A stretch of 64,000 bases of DNA from Kappaphycus alvarezii (taxonomy: Eukaryota > Rhodophyta > Florideophyceae > Gigartinales > Solieriaceae), in the NCBI GenBank assembly GCA_002205965.3, contig NADL03000191.1:51312-115311 (forward strand). Direction: 5' to 3'. Positions 54,762-64,000 of the stretch are shown in pieces. A program made the translations under genes and the position numbers. Numbering within the stretch: the first letter of the stretch is position 1; every line of letters starts with the position of its first letter. The notes under the pieces were generated by a model. It had not been told where the DNA came from. It saw only the letters and a list, made by a program, of their open reading frames with translations, and ran no database searches.

Positions 54762-56035
54762 CATTAGATGAGAGGGCAGGGTGGAGAGGCGGTAGAGAAC
54801 TGCACCGAGATAAGGGGCGAGCAGTGATGGTTGTAGGGGTGTGCGAGGAAAGAGTGGCGGAACTTTACGAGGTGGGATTGGTGCAGTTGCTCAGTAATGG
54901 CGTGATGTAAGGAGCGAGAGGTCGTTGTGTCCAATCGGGGGATGGACTCAAGCAGTGCCTCTAATTGGAGTTCCAAGGGTAAGTACAGGTCTGTGGAGAG
55001 CTTTTAGTAAGCGGGAGCGAGGAGACTTGCTGCGCGGGCATACGGAGTGGCCAGCAGTCGATTGACGAGATTAAAGCTTGAAAGAGGGAGGTGTTGGAGG
55101 CGATGATGTTAACATCCTGTGATGGGCTGAGTCCTGGGCCGCCAAATCGGGACGGTTGGGTTGCCTGGAGCCACTGATTGTCGTCGACTTTTCGATGAGT
55201 CTGTTGGAAAGCCCTTCACATCCCTTGTCAAAAGACTTGACAAGATGGGTAGTAATTTGTGCGGGACAGTTCGAATCAAATACATCACGAGGGCGGACGG
55301 TGCGCAGTAACGGAGGATTTAGAACGAAATTTGCGGATCGATTAGGGGAGAGAGAGAGGACCAAAAGGGTTTGGCGTTCACAAGAGCTTGGCGTGCGAGG
55401 GTGATTGCAAATGTGGTGCCCACCGGGCTTCCCAGGACTGTAGTGGAACCGGAGGTGATGAAGTCGCATGGAAAGCCAGGGAGAGAAGCGTCAAGGTGAA
55501 GAGAGGGCCACCATAGTGATGTCTTCTTATGGTTGAAGTTAACGTGAAACCCGTGTTGCGAGTCGTGCTGCTGGAGGTAGAGCAGGATTTGCTCAGCAAC
55601 GAGGGCCGGCATAGCGATGTTTTCGTCATTAGCATACCACGTGTGAAGAGGGAGAGAGGGGAAATGGTTCGCAATAGCTTCCACTAAGGGTTGAGGGGCA
55701 AGAGGGAAGAGCAGCATTCCTTGTGTATCTATCTGCTGTGTTCTAGTCCTGCATCACAGGAAAAGTCGACCAAAAAGAACCTGGAGGGCTCGCGCCGTAT
55801 CAAGTAGTGGATCCATCGTGCGGCTTGAGAGATGTGGGAAACTACTTGGTCCAGAATCATGGCACGTTCAATCGAATTAAAGGGATTCCGGTCGTCTACT
55901 TGCATGACGATATGATTGGTCTGTGCAGAGTGATGTTTAAAAAACGGTCCTTTCTGTAGGAGAGCGGCCCTATCAGCAAACCATTGTCTTCGCCTTCCCT
56001 GTGAGTTTTCAAAAACAACTCTTGCCATCAATTTT
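54762..56035 (-). pseudogene. RLE-type LINE, copy B, reverse transcriptase part
   Basis: Read on the minus strand from 56,031: MQVDDRNPFNSIERAMILDQ (first catalytic Asp block), ARWIHYLIRREPSRFFLVDF, then MLLFPLAPQPLVEAIA, LHTWYANDENIAM (catalytic YxDD, here Y-A-N-D), HGFHVNFNHKKTSLWWP, STTVLGSPVGTTFA, LIDPQISF and YLIRTVPHKLLP (the thumb block D-P-Q with R-T-x-P), and SRSLHHAITEQLHQSHLVKF. The order and spacing are those of a non-LTR RT. The first Asp of the catalytic pair is Asn and there are several frame changes. The protein continues on the far side of the LTR element at 47,538. Confidence 0.8.
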
Positions 56036-56301
56036 CTTTCATTTACAAAATCATGAAACGAATTTCACCATGAATCCAAATTCACTATGCAACTCCATTT
56101 CTATTTTGCGTTTGAGTATTTTGGTCCTCCTTTTGCAAAAAAGAAATCTTTCGACTCGTGATCCGCTTCGTCCTTCAAATTCAGCTCCGATGTTTTATCA
56201 AGTAGATTTTTAGTTATTGCCCTGATTGCATGCATATTCAAAGCCGCGGCATTGCCTCACAATTTTTATTTCGTCCAAGGTCGTGAAACGTTTCGAAGAC
56301 G

Positions 56302-57020
56302 TTGACCTATTCAAAGTTCGAAATCGACGTCGTTGAGGAAACTTCCCCTCCATTAACTACCCCTTTGGCTCACCCCTGTTTTTCCCTCAACATGACCAGC
56401 GTCCGCCTGCACCTCACCATCGCTAAGTCATCCGAGGCAGCCGCCCCCTCGACGCAAATCGCCCTGACAGCCAACGAACCAAAGGATTATGATTTGTACT
56501 GTACAAGAATGGACCGGGAACGAGTTCGGGAGTGTGTCTGCCGTCACTGCTTCGAGGAGGAAGAAGAGGTAGAGGAAGGGGAGAAAGAAGGGGCAGAAAA
56601 GGAGGCAGAAGAGAAAGAAGAAGAGGAGGATGAAGAGGAGGACGGGGACCCTTGGGAGCCACTGGTCTAAACGGGAGGAGAGCTGCTGTGGAGAATGAAG
56701 CGGAGACTGGGGGAATAATCGTGATCTATGACTCTTCTGAAAAGGATGAAGAAAAGAATGAAGAGGAGGACGAGGAGGACGAGGAGGACGAGGAGGACGA
56801 GGAGGACGGAGACATGGAAAGTGCAAGAATGTTGGGGAGGTTTCCGGACAGTATGGACCAGGTGGTCCGATGCTGGAACCGGATGAGGGCATCTTTGGTG
56901 GTTCAGATATCTCCCAGGAGAAGATAGAGAATTTTAAGCTGTTCGCGGATATTTTTGGGGACTGCTTGGGTGTAATGGATATTTTGGGGGGATATTTTTG
57001 GCTCTGATCTATAGGACTAA
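56302..57020 (+). pseudogene. Acidic protein gene, copy B (frameshifted)
   Basis: The likely start is the ATG at 56,392 (MTSVRLHLTIAKSSEAAAP). IALTANEPKDYDLYCTRMDR and RHCFEEEEEV correspond to the 5' part of copy A. A long Glu/Asp run (56,550-56,650) stops at 56,670; an overlapping frame continues with KDEEKNEEEDEEDEEDEEDE and FPDSMDQVV, where a missing base relative to copy A shifts the frame. The nucleotides that follow still match copy A up to its stop (GGCTCTGATCTATAGGACTAA). The Glu codons form a GAGGACGAGGA-type minisatellite at 56,765-56,810. The family is not recognised. It is again fused to a family-2 LTR fragment just downstream. Confidence 0.55.
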
Positions 57021-57027
57021 GATCTTA

Positions 57028-57471
57028 AGGAAGAAATGTAGATATTTATCCTGAAAGAATCTGCTGTTAATGTTTCCCGTTCACACGATTCTATGTGATG
57101 AATTTTATTGTTCTTAGTATATTTTTTTGAGACTTTTAGGTTAGCCATAAAGTCTTTACAAGCTGAGTAATCTGCTTTCTTTTGTAGAGATCAAGCAATT
57201 TGGCAGACAACTTCAAGTCAAGTCCAGAGTAGTAGGAAGTTGAGAGTCAACTTCAGACCCAAGAACATATTTTTCTTACGCTGGTCACAGAGTCTCAGTG
57301 GTAGACACTTCCCCATCTATACTTGCTTGCAGCCCTCTAAACTTTCTTCTTTACCTAACCCTTTTTGCTCGTTCGTCTTTCTCAGGGTAGCACTTTTTGT
57401 CGCTTACAATACCTCCTTCTTTGGTTAATTAGGTCTGAATATCTCTTCTGACGACGATTTACCCCTACCAA
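57028..57471 (+). repeat. Family-2 LTR, 5' truncated
   Basis: It starts near GTAGATATTTA and runs to CGATTTACCCCTACCA, matching the LTR from its internal TAGATATTTA to its 3' end. The landmarks GAGACTTTTAGG-TTAGCC, GGCAGACAACTTCAA, GAGAGTCAACTTCAGACCC and GTAGCACTTTTTGTCGC are all present. The upstream 300 bp of the LTR is missing at the same point as in the fragment at 4,622. Confidence 0.85.
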
Positions 57472-57757
57472 AGAGCTAAGTTGCTTTATGGTAGCTCATG
57501 TTGCATGAGAAAATGGCTCAGTAGCTCCTGGGACACCGACGCCAGGCTGTAGAAATTGTAAGTACGTAACTAAGAAGAACCAAACGTTTTTCTGGAGCAA
57601 GGAAACGCAAACTGATTTCGAGGTGCTTAAAGATACGCTATGTGTCCCCGAGTACTCATGTATCCATATTCCGAGGGACCATTTTTTGTGGAAACGAATG
57701 CCAAAGAAGTTTTCTGGGTGCCGTTTTGTTCCAAAAAGATGAAAATGGAAGACTACC
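57472..57757 (+). pseudogene. Family-2 pol fragment (RT end and RNase H start)
   Basis: KKNQTFFWSKETQTDFEVLK with DTLCVPEYS corresponds to NGKFYWNKEMETAFQELKDK of the full element, and FFVETNAKE to its RNase H first-Asp block. It follows the LTR by only about 90 bp, so gag, protease and most of RT were deleted. It ends abruptly where the PLE-associated repeat begins (CCCTATAGCTATTCC). Confidence 0.7.
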
Positions 57758-58225
57758 CTATAGCTATTCCAAGGCCAGGGTAAGTCCGAAATCAGAAAAT
57801 TAATCAAAAGAGAACATACAGAGGGGGAGCGTTTCATTGGCGCTCAGCAAAATATGCCCGGATTCTATAGAATTTTAACTTTTTTTCGTTACTGTGCAAA
57901 TATTTTCCTGCAATTTGGGGGCAGGGATTTCCGTAAGCATTGCCCCCGTTCAAGAATATTTGTGAATCAATTTCATCAAAAAATGTTATGATACACCTGA
58001 GTTTGCACGCGGTTGTACCGGGCCACACAAATAATCGGTCCAAAAATGTCGAAGCGTGGGGGGAATGCTGATTGGACGGGGCCCAGGCAGCGAGGGAAGG
58101 GGCGAATGCTGATTGGAGATGGTCAGGAGCTCCCATTCGGGCATAATAATCTCTTATAGCTATTCCAAGGCCGGAGGTAAGTCCGACATCAGAAATATTA
58201 ATCAAAAGAGCACATAAATAGGGGG
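57758..58225 (+). repeat. PLE-flanking direct repeat, left copy
   Basis: It begins CTATAGCTATTCCAAGGCC and matches 62,446-62,906: GGTAAGTCCGAAATCAG, TTTCATTGGCGCTCAGC, TATTTTCCTGCAATTTGGGG, CAGGGATTTCCGTAAGCATT and GCGGTTGTACCGGGCCACAC, in the same order. It contains two sub-repeats, the second starting near 58,155. The position on both sides of a PLE fits the pseudo-LTRs that PLEs form by tandem arrangement. Confidence 0.85.
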
Positions 58226-58290
58226 ACGTGTCATTTTAGGAGGTGTTTAGAGGTTTTAGGGATTTAGTTACCGGTCGGTTGGGGATTTTG
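58226..58290 (+). repeat. Telomere-like stub after the left repeat
   Basis: AGGTGTTTAGAGGTTTTAGG and then GATTTAGTTACCGGTCGGTT-GGGGATT. The second part is nearly identical to 63,050-63,078 inside the terminal telomere-like tract, so both repeat copies end in the same kind of sequence. Confidence 0.7.
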
Positions 58291-58689
58291 GTGGCCCAAA
58301 GGATTTGTTGCACATGTTATTTTTATGTTCCCATAAGGCTTGTATGGTCCTCTACAGTGTTCAGGAGTGCTTCATTGTCTCTTCAGTACCCGTTCAAGCC
58401 TTGGAAGTAAAACGATTTTTGGGATATGACAATTTTTGAAAATGTTGTTTCTGGGTATTTTTCATGCGGTTGTAGCGTTTTTTCTAGTAAATGCACTACG
58501 GACCTGTATTAACTCGTCATTAAATCGGAAATGAATGTAGTTGGCAGTGTATAAAAATACTATTATCATAATGCGTGCAAAGATAGCGTCATGAAGACTC
58601 GTTGTGATGCCATGTTTTAAACCGGTTTTGGCAGTAAACCCGATTTTTGTGAAGTTTTCGTCCAATGAAAGCATGAATCTTGTGCTGAT
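58291..58689. other. No feature recognised
   Basis: About 400 AT-rich base pairs with no protein-like frame. It may be PLE 5' leader sequence or unrelated filler next to the organellar insertion. Confidence 0.4.
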
Positions 58690-58908
58690 GTGGTACCTTA
58701 CTGGTGGTAATCACACCCTGAACGATGAGTGTTTGTTATTGGATATTTTCAGTAACTTAGCTAACGTATTAAACACTCTGCCTGGGAACTACGGTTGCAA
58801 AATTAAACCCCAAAGGAATTGACGGGAACCTACACAAGCAGTGGAGCATGTGGTGTAAATCGATAAAATAGGTTTAATCTTACCAAATTTTGCATAATTT
58901 TAACTACC
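58690..58908 (+). rRNA. Organellar (probably mitochondrial) small-subunit rRNA fragment in nuclear DNA
   Basis: The universal SSU rRNA blocks appear in order: a diverged GATACC-TGGTAGTCC region, CCTGAACGATGAGTGTTTG, TTAGCTAACGTATTAAACAC, CTGCCTGGGAACTACGG, then AATTAAACCCCAAAGGAATT-GACGGG, CACAAGCAGTGGAGCATGTG, and a final CTTACCAAATTTTGCAT. They correspond to about E. coli 16S positions 780-990. The AT-rich, shortened form of these segments favours a mitochondrial over a plastid or bacterial gene. The rest of the rRNA is absent, so this is a fragment inserted into the nucleus (NUMT-like), not a functional gene. Confidence 0.85.
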
Positions 58909-59892
58909 CGTATATATTATATTTGTGTGCTGGGATCATGGACTACGTAGTAAGACGGGTCGAGGCTAGCTGAATTTCCCTGCTAGATCCATTTTTTGAG
59001 ATTGCCGTGATATTCGATGAAGCGAACAGTTGCTATTAGTAATATTTATATTGGATACGGTGCAAGTGAAACTCTGCATAAAAGTTGCCTTGGCAAAAAC
59101 TTGCTCTCCAAGCGGAAGTGATGATGGCTCTGTTTGGGATCACATAGTTCAATATGCTCTGATTGTGTTCTTGAAAGCCGGTAGAGTAATTTGGATACAA
59201 TATGTGTTTTCAGCAGACAAAATGACGCAGTGATTCGTCAGTGGTAAGAAATCAAGCAAGGTTCGCTGAACATGAGGCTCTGCTGAATTTACATAGGTGA
59301 ATTTACTCAAGGCTTTTGGTTCATAAAAAGCTTCCTAGCTGAGAAAAGTGAAAACCTAGTACCGTATTGTCTTTACCCAATTCATTTGGTGGGGAAATAA
59401 TACTTGAAACCAGATAAGTGTATCAGTTTGTATTAGTATGTCTTGTGTTCGGTGCGTGGAATGTAACGCTCCGGTGATTGGTGTCGGAAAAAAATGACAC
59501 AAAAAACCTATTTATATTTAGAAGATCCATTTGGTGGATGGGTATGACTTGAAATCCGTTGGATTGCTAATATAACAAGAGTAGGAAGTTTTTATGTTGT
59601 GTGGGATGTAAGTGTTTGGGGAATTTAGGTGTCTTTAATGAAGTCATTTGCTGATTCAATGCTTTCTAAATGAGAAACGTGACGTAGAAAAACTTTATGG
59701 TCTTTATTCTATTTATTTGATGCGTGTGTTTTCAGTTTCAATCTGATGAATAGAGCAGATCATCTTAGTAGGTTATTTCCATGGTGCTCGTATTTGAGGC
59801 TCAGGTTAATGGAGGGTGGGAATATATGCCTTGAAATCCGTTGGAGCAACTGTCATAAACATGAATTTTTAGGGGCCAACGCAATAACTGCA
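58909..59892. other. AT-rich leader of the PLE region; no gene recognised
   Basis: No frame here is protein-like. Two near-copies of short phrases (a CTTGAAA(T/C)C phrase preceded by GGTGGGTAT-like or GGTGGG words near 59,400, 59,540 and 59,830) hint at small internal duplications. No other structure was seen. Confidence 0.35.
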
Positions 59893-62475
59893 ATGACAGT
59901 CTCTACCAGGAGCGGCCAGGCATCAGGATCACAGGACCCACCGGAACTACCCGGACCCGAGGATGAAAACCAAGACAGCCCAGAAAAAGCACAGATCAAC
60001 ATGATCTTGCCACAGCTCCTCAAAGACACCTCCCCTTTCCTAAAAAATCGCTTCCGAGTTGGAAAGCAATCTGGTGTCAAAGGTCAACTTCCTACAGGAA
60101 CAGGAATCGCACAAAACTAAGAAGAAAATACCCCGTAATGTCACCAAAATGCGCGTACCCCAGCTCTCTAAAGGAACTGAAGATTACCTCATCCGTAGAG
60201 CAGAACTCATCGCACAAACCACTGCAAATGAGATGCTAGAAGTACTAACAGAAAATAGGAGAAAACGAAACGGAGAAGAAGGACCTACACAAGAATGAAG
60301 AGAAAAGGCTGAGGAGACAGTAAGGTTTGTAGTGAGTACCATCCCCGACATGGACCACGACCTCGTACAACCACTACTGTCGTCCTTCGAAAACAAATTC
60401 CAAATGGATTCCAACAAAACCATACTCTCTGCCTCCATCCAAAAAGCGTTCTATAGACAAGAGAACAACAAAAATACGCGAGAAATTCCTCGAGAAGAAA
60501 CTACAAAACTGAACCAAAGACAACCTCCCACTTGGAGAATTACAGAAGAAAGTGGAAAGTCTTGAAGACAAGGTACTTAATCAGCCCAAGAAGGGACAAC
60601 AGAAGCTCCACAAGAACACAAGGAAACCACCCAAACAAGCGCACAGGCAGGACGAAACAAAGAGCACTGCGAAGAAATCTGCAGACACGTACCAGCCACC
60701 GGCTCGCAAACCGAAAAAGCCTCATAAGAAGCCCAGTAATAAGCGGAACACAGACCTCTCAGTAAAGGGAAACTAACCAGGCGCCGAACGGGGCACCGTT
60801 GCCAAAAATACCGCTATCACCTAAGGAAACCCATCGCACCACACTGTCGAGCTTTACAAAATCCTGCACACAACAAACCCCTAGGCCTGACAGAAGCCAT
60901 CCCTCGCCAAGTACAGAAGATGGTATCGCTTGGAGTCGGGTTTGCCATGCAAGATACAAATCTACTACACACACTCAGAGCTATCGTAGACCAGAGCTGC
61001 ACCATACAGCATCAAAGCACCCCACACCGTCTGAGAGACCAAGCACTTACCGAAAGACAAAAGCTCCACAGACTCATTGCCGAACTATCGTATGAGGAGA
61101 AGACCTCTCCCTTCAACAGGGCCATAAAGTGGGCCATTTCGCACGTCAAGGAAAAAGGCTGGGTCATCAAGGAAGGTGGCAAGAACCTCGGACTGACACT
61201 AATGTCCAAAGGATTCTACAATCCGCGAACCATTACACAACTACAAGACTTCACACAGGTCCCCCCTTTCCCAAGAGAAGATTCCACAAACAAACTCAGA
61301 TCAATTCTAATCGACTGCCGAATCCCAAAAAACCTGGCCGGAACGTAACTAGAACAAATAGAGAAAGAAGTCCTCCCTTCTCCGTTCTACACAATGCAAA
61401 AGCTTCACAAAGACAAAATATCTGGCAGACAAGTTACGGCACAACACTCCTATTGCATCAACAAGCTCTCTTCGGATCTCAAAAAATACGAACAAATTGT
61501 TGAACACATCCCAACCATCACAAAAAACAGCAAGCAAGTAGTTAGACAATTCGAGAGAATACTGTTCCCCAGTGGCTCCGTCATGTTCACTTACAACATC
61601 GATAGGTGTTACCTCACACTGAACAAAGCACGTCATCGCAGTCCTCACACAGAAATTCCAGAAGTATTCAAAAAGAAAAATGGGTTTTGGAGAAAAGCTC
61701 TCAAGCTTATCATGGATAACAACTACGTCACACATGACAGTAATGTCTACAAGCAGACCATTGGGGTGGCAAAAAGGATCCCCGGTTGCATCAAACTTCT
61801 GCATCCTATATCTCTGGGCCATAAACAGATATGTTATGACAAAAACGGAACCAAAATCATAATCCAACGCCAATACATAAACGACGGTTTTGGAATAGCA
61901 CGTTCCGAAAAGGATGCCCTACCCTTCATCACAGAACTCGAGAAGAAGCTATTATCCTCCGCTAAACTGAAGATTACATGGAACACTTACACACAGAAGC
62001 TGTATACTTAGACCTTCTAGTATACAAAGGACCGAGATGGCACAAAAGCATGAGGTTAGACGTAAGCTTGTACAGTCAAGCGACAAACAAATTCCTCTAC
62101 CTCCATGCCATTTCCAACCATCCTCCCAGCGTCTTCAGAGGAGTTGTGACTGGACAGCTCATTCGAGCCCTCAGGAACACCAGCAACAAAATACGGTGGC
62201 TCACAACAAAGAAAAAACTTCTGTCCGCATTTGCTATCAGAGGATACCCAGCCATAATGCTACGCAGGATAAGCTCCAAAATCAACTTCAAAGACAGAGA
62301 CAAACACATCTGGAGGGATACATCTGGAGGGATACAGCAAGAGCTTTAAACAACGAAACACAGCAATCGTGCACTACCACCCAAAAATTCGCAAGACAAA
62401 CAAAGCACTTACAAGAAATGTGGAGGGACAAATGCACCCCTCCACCCTATACCTGCCCCGAGGCCAAGGGTAAGT
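59893..62475 (+). pseudogene. Penelope-like reverse transcriptase (no GIY-YIG domain seen)
   Basis: The ATG at 59,893 starts MTVSTRSGQASGSQDPPELP. The N-terminal third (to about 60,560) is charged and helical; then comes a Lys-rich linker (KVLNQPKKGQQKLHKNTRK, about 60,550-60,776). RT blocks follow: WVIKEGGKNLGLTLMSKGFY, FYTMQKLHKDKISGRQVTAQ, FTYNIDRCYLTLNK, YKQTIGVA and (shifted frame) KGSPVASNFCILYLWAINRY, the catalytic QYINDGFGIARSE at 61,871-61,909, then YLDLLVYKG, KFLYLHAISNHPPSVFRG, LIRALRNTSNKIRW and AFAIRGYPAIML. These are hallmarks of PLE RTs. The catalytic YxDD is Y-I-N-D, and there are stops and frame changes at 60,298, 60,545, 61,348, 61,765, 61,835 and 61,985. The frame after the RT reads only about 45 more residues, so there is no room for the GIY-YIG endonuclease of canonical Penelope. 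Confidence 0.75.
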
Positions 62476-62906
62476 CTGAAATCAGAAAAATTAATCAAAA
62501 GAGAACATACAGGGGGAACGTTTCATTGGCGCTCAGCAAAATATGCCTGGATTCTACTGAATTTTAGCTTATAGCTATTCCGAGGCCGGGGTAAGTCCGA
62601 CATCAGAAAATTTAATCAAAAGAGCACATACAGAGGGGGGACGTTTCATTGGCGCTCAGCAAAATATGCCCGGTTTCTACTGAATTTTAACCTTTTTTCG
62701 TTACTGTAAAATATTTTCCTGCAATTTGGGGGCAGGGATTTCCGTAAGCATTGCAACCGTCCAAGAATATTTGTGGATCAATTTCGTCAAAAAATGTGCT
62801 GATACACCTGCGTTTGAACGCGGTTGTACCGGGCCACACTTATGATCGGTCAAAAAATGGCGAGGAGTGAGGCGGAATGCTGATTCCACCGGGCAGGACG
62901 CGAGGG
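62446..62906 (+). repeat. PLE-flanking direct repeat, right copy
   Basis: It starts CCTATACCTGCCCCGAGGCC and matches the left copy at 57,758 through GGTAAGTC, TTTCATTGGCGCTCAGC, GGGGGCAGGGATTTCCGTAA and GTTGTACCGGGCCACACT. It also holds two sub-repeats (the second from about 62,570). AG-GTAAGT inside it resembles a 5' splice site. The telomere-like tract begins directly at its end. Confidence 0.88.
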
Positions 62907-64000
62907 AATTAGGGGTTTTAGGGTTTTTTGGATTTAGGGTTTTTAGGGGTTTTTAGGGGTTTTATTATGGTTTTAGGGGTTTAGGGTTTTTAGGGGATTT
63001 AGGGGTTTTTAGGGGATTAGGGGATTTAGGGGATTTAAGGGATTTAGGCGATTTAGTTACCGGCCTGGTGGGGATTAGGGGATTTAGGGGTTTTTAGGGT
63101 TTTTTAGGGATTAGGGGTTTTAGGGGATTTAGGGGATTAGGGGATTTAGGGTTTTAGGGGTTTTAGGGGATTTAGGGATTAGGGGTTTTAGGGGTTTTAG
63201 GGGTTTTTTAGGGGGTTTTTAGGGGATTAGGTTTTAGGGGTTTTAGGGGTTTAGGGGTTTTAGGTTTAGGGGTTTTAGGGTTTTAGGGGATTTAGGGGTT
63301 TTTAGGGGTTTTTTAGGGGTTTTAGGGGATTTAGGGGATTTAGGGGATTTAGGGGATTAGGGGTTTTAGGGGATTTAGGGGATTTAGGGGATTAGGGGAT
63401 TTAGGATTAGGGTTTTAGGGATTAGGGGATTAGGGGATTTAGGGATTAGGGGATTTAGGGGATTAGGGATTTAGGATTAGGGGATTTAGGGGTTTTAGGG
63501 GATTTAGGGGATTAGGGGTTTTAGGGGATTAGGGGTTTTAGGGATTAGGGATTTAGGGGATTTAGGGGATTTAGATTTAGGGTTTTAGGGGTTTTTAGGG
63601 ATTTAGGGGATTTTAGGGGATTTAGGGTGTTTTAGGGGTTTTTAGGGGTTTTAGGGGTTTTAGGGTTTTAGGGGATTTAGGGGATTTAGGGGGTTTTAGG
63701 GGATTAGGGGATTAGGGGTTTAGGGATTTAGGGGTTTTTAGGTTTTAGGGTTTTAGGGGATTTAGGGTTTTGTTTAGGGGATTTTAGGGGATTTAGGGGT
63801 TTTTAGGGATTAGGGGTTTTAGGGGTTTAGGGGTTTTTAGGGGTTTTTAGGGGTTTTAGGGATTTTAGGGGTTTTTAGGGGATTTAGGGGATTAGGGGTT
63901 TTTTTAGGGGTTTTAGGGGATTTAGGGGATTTAGGGGTTTTTGGGGTTTTTTTAGGGGTTTAGGGGTTTTTTAGGGATTAGGGTTTAGGGGTTTAGGGGA
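62907..64000 (+). repeat. Telomere-like repeat tract, irregular TTTTAGGGG type
   Basis: About 1.1 kb made almost entirely of TTTTAGGGG, GATTTAGGGG, GATTAGGGG and TTTAGGG variants, with the G-rich strand pointing to the right edge, as expected for a right chromosome end. Unit length varies from about 7 to 11 nt, and one non-telomeric patch (TTACCGGCCTGGTGGGG, about 63,057-63,073) interrupts it. It could be a true but heterogeneous telomere, a subtelomeric satellite, or an interstitial tract; the window ends inside it. Confidence 0.9.

Noticed and set aside
57758..58225. Hammerhead ribozyme in the PLE repeat
   Set aside because: PLE repeats often carry one, and the reverse strand has CTGATG, but the next base and the GAAA segment of the core do not fit on either strand.
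61349..61873. 174-codon minus-strand open frame
   Set aside because: Antisense to the PLE reverse transcriptase blocks; no features of its own.

Overview
This window is eukaryotic, repeat-dominated DNA, probably close to a chromosome end. No bacterial-style operons, tRNAs or intact housekeeping genes were found. Almost all recognisable coding sequence belongs to transposable elements in different stages of decay: two Ty3/gypsy-type LTR retrotransposon families, non-LTR retrotransposons that carry a restriction-like endonuclease (RLE), one Tc1-like DNA transposon, and a Penelope-like reverse transcriptase (PLE). The right end is about 1.1 kb of irregular telomere-like repeats (mixed TTTTAGGGG, TTTAGGGG and TTAGGGG words). 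A piece of organellar (probably mitochondrial) small-subunit rRNA gene lies at about 58.69-58.91 kb. The species cannot be named from sequence alone; an alga, chytrid-like fungus or other protist would fit.

Layout: 0-8.6 kb holds no recognisable intact gene. It contains a small inverted telomere-like tract (3.86 kb), a decayed acidic-protein gene fused to an LTR fragment (4.05-4.80 kb), and G-rich low-complexity DNA (about 8.1-8.5 kb). 8.7-10 kb holds RLE-LINE remnants. 12.66-15.48 kb is an old minus-strand copy of LTR family 2. 16.4-22.6 kb is a decayed gypsy element (family 1). A Tc1-like transposon with an IR/DR end structure interrupts its integrase. A 3.1-kb block made of that transposon plus flank is repeated four times head to tail (22.80-35.23 kb). 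35.2-41.1 kb is mostly unrecognised. 41.2-44.2 kb has three successive RLE-LINE 3' ends, one split by a 720-bp solo LTR of family 2. 45.5-46.7 kb is a broken multi-pass membrane-protein gene. 46.9-56.0 kb is a minus-strand RLE-LINE interrupted by a 7.2-kb family-2 LTR retrotransposon (47,539-54,756; LTRs of 720 and 712 bp, 5-bp target duplication CAGGC). 56.3-57.76 kb has a second acidic-gene copy, again fused to a family-2 LTR fragment, and then a pol fragment. 57.76-64 kb is a PLE between two copies of a long direct repeat; each repeat copy is followed by telomere-like DNA.

Three things stand out. First, LTR family 2 has a third ORF between integrase and the 3' LTR that encodes an unrecognised domain duplicated in tandem; its first half is also found in the much older copy at 13.2-13.8 kb. 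Second, a PLE with repeats running directly into telomere-like tracts suggests telomere-associated retroelements. Third, a dead Tc1 element has been amplified as part of a 3.1-kb tandem array. Many frames differ by single-base indels, so some of the decay may be sequencing error.
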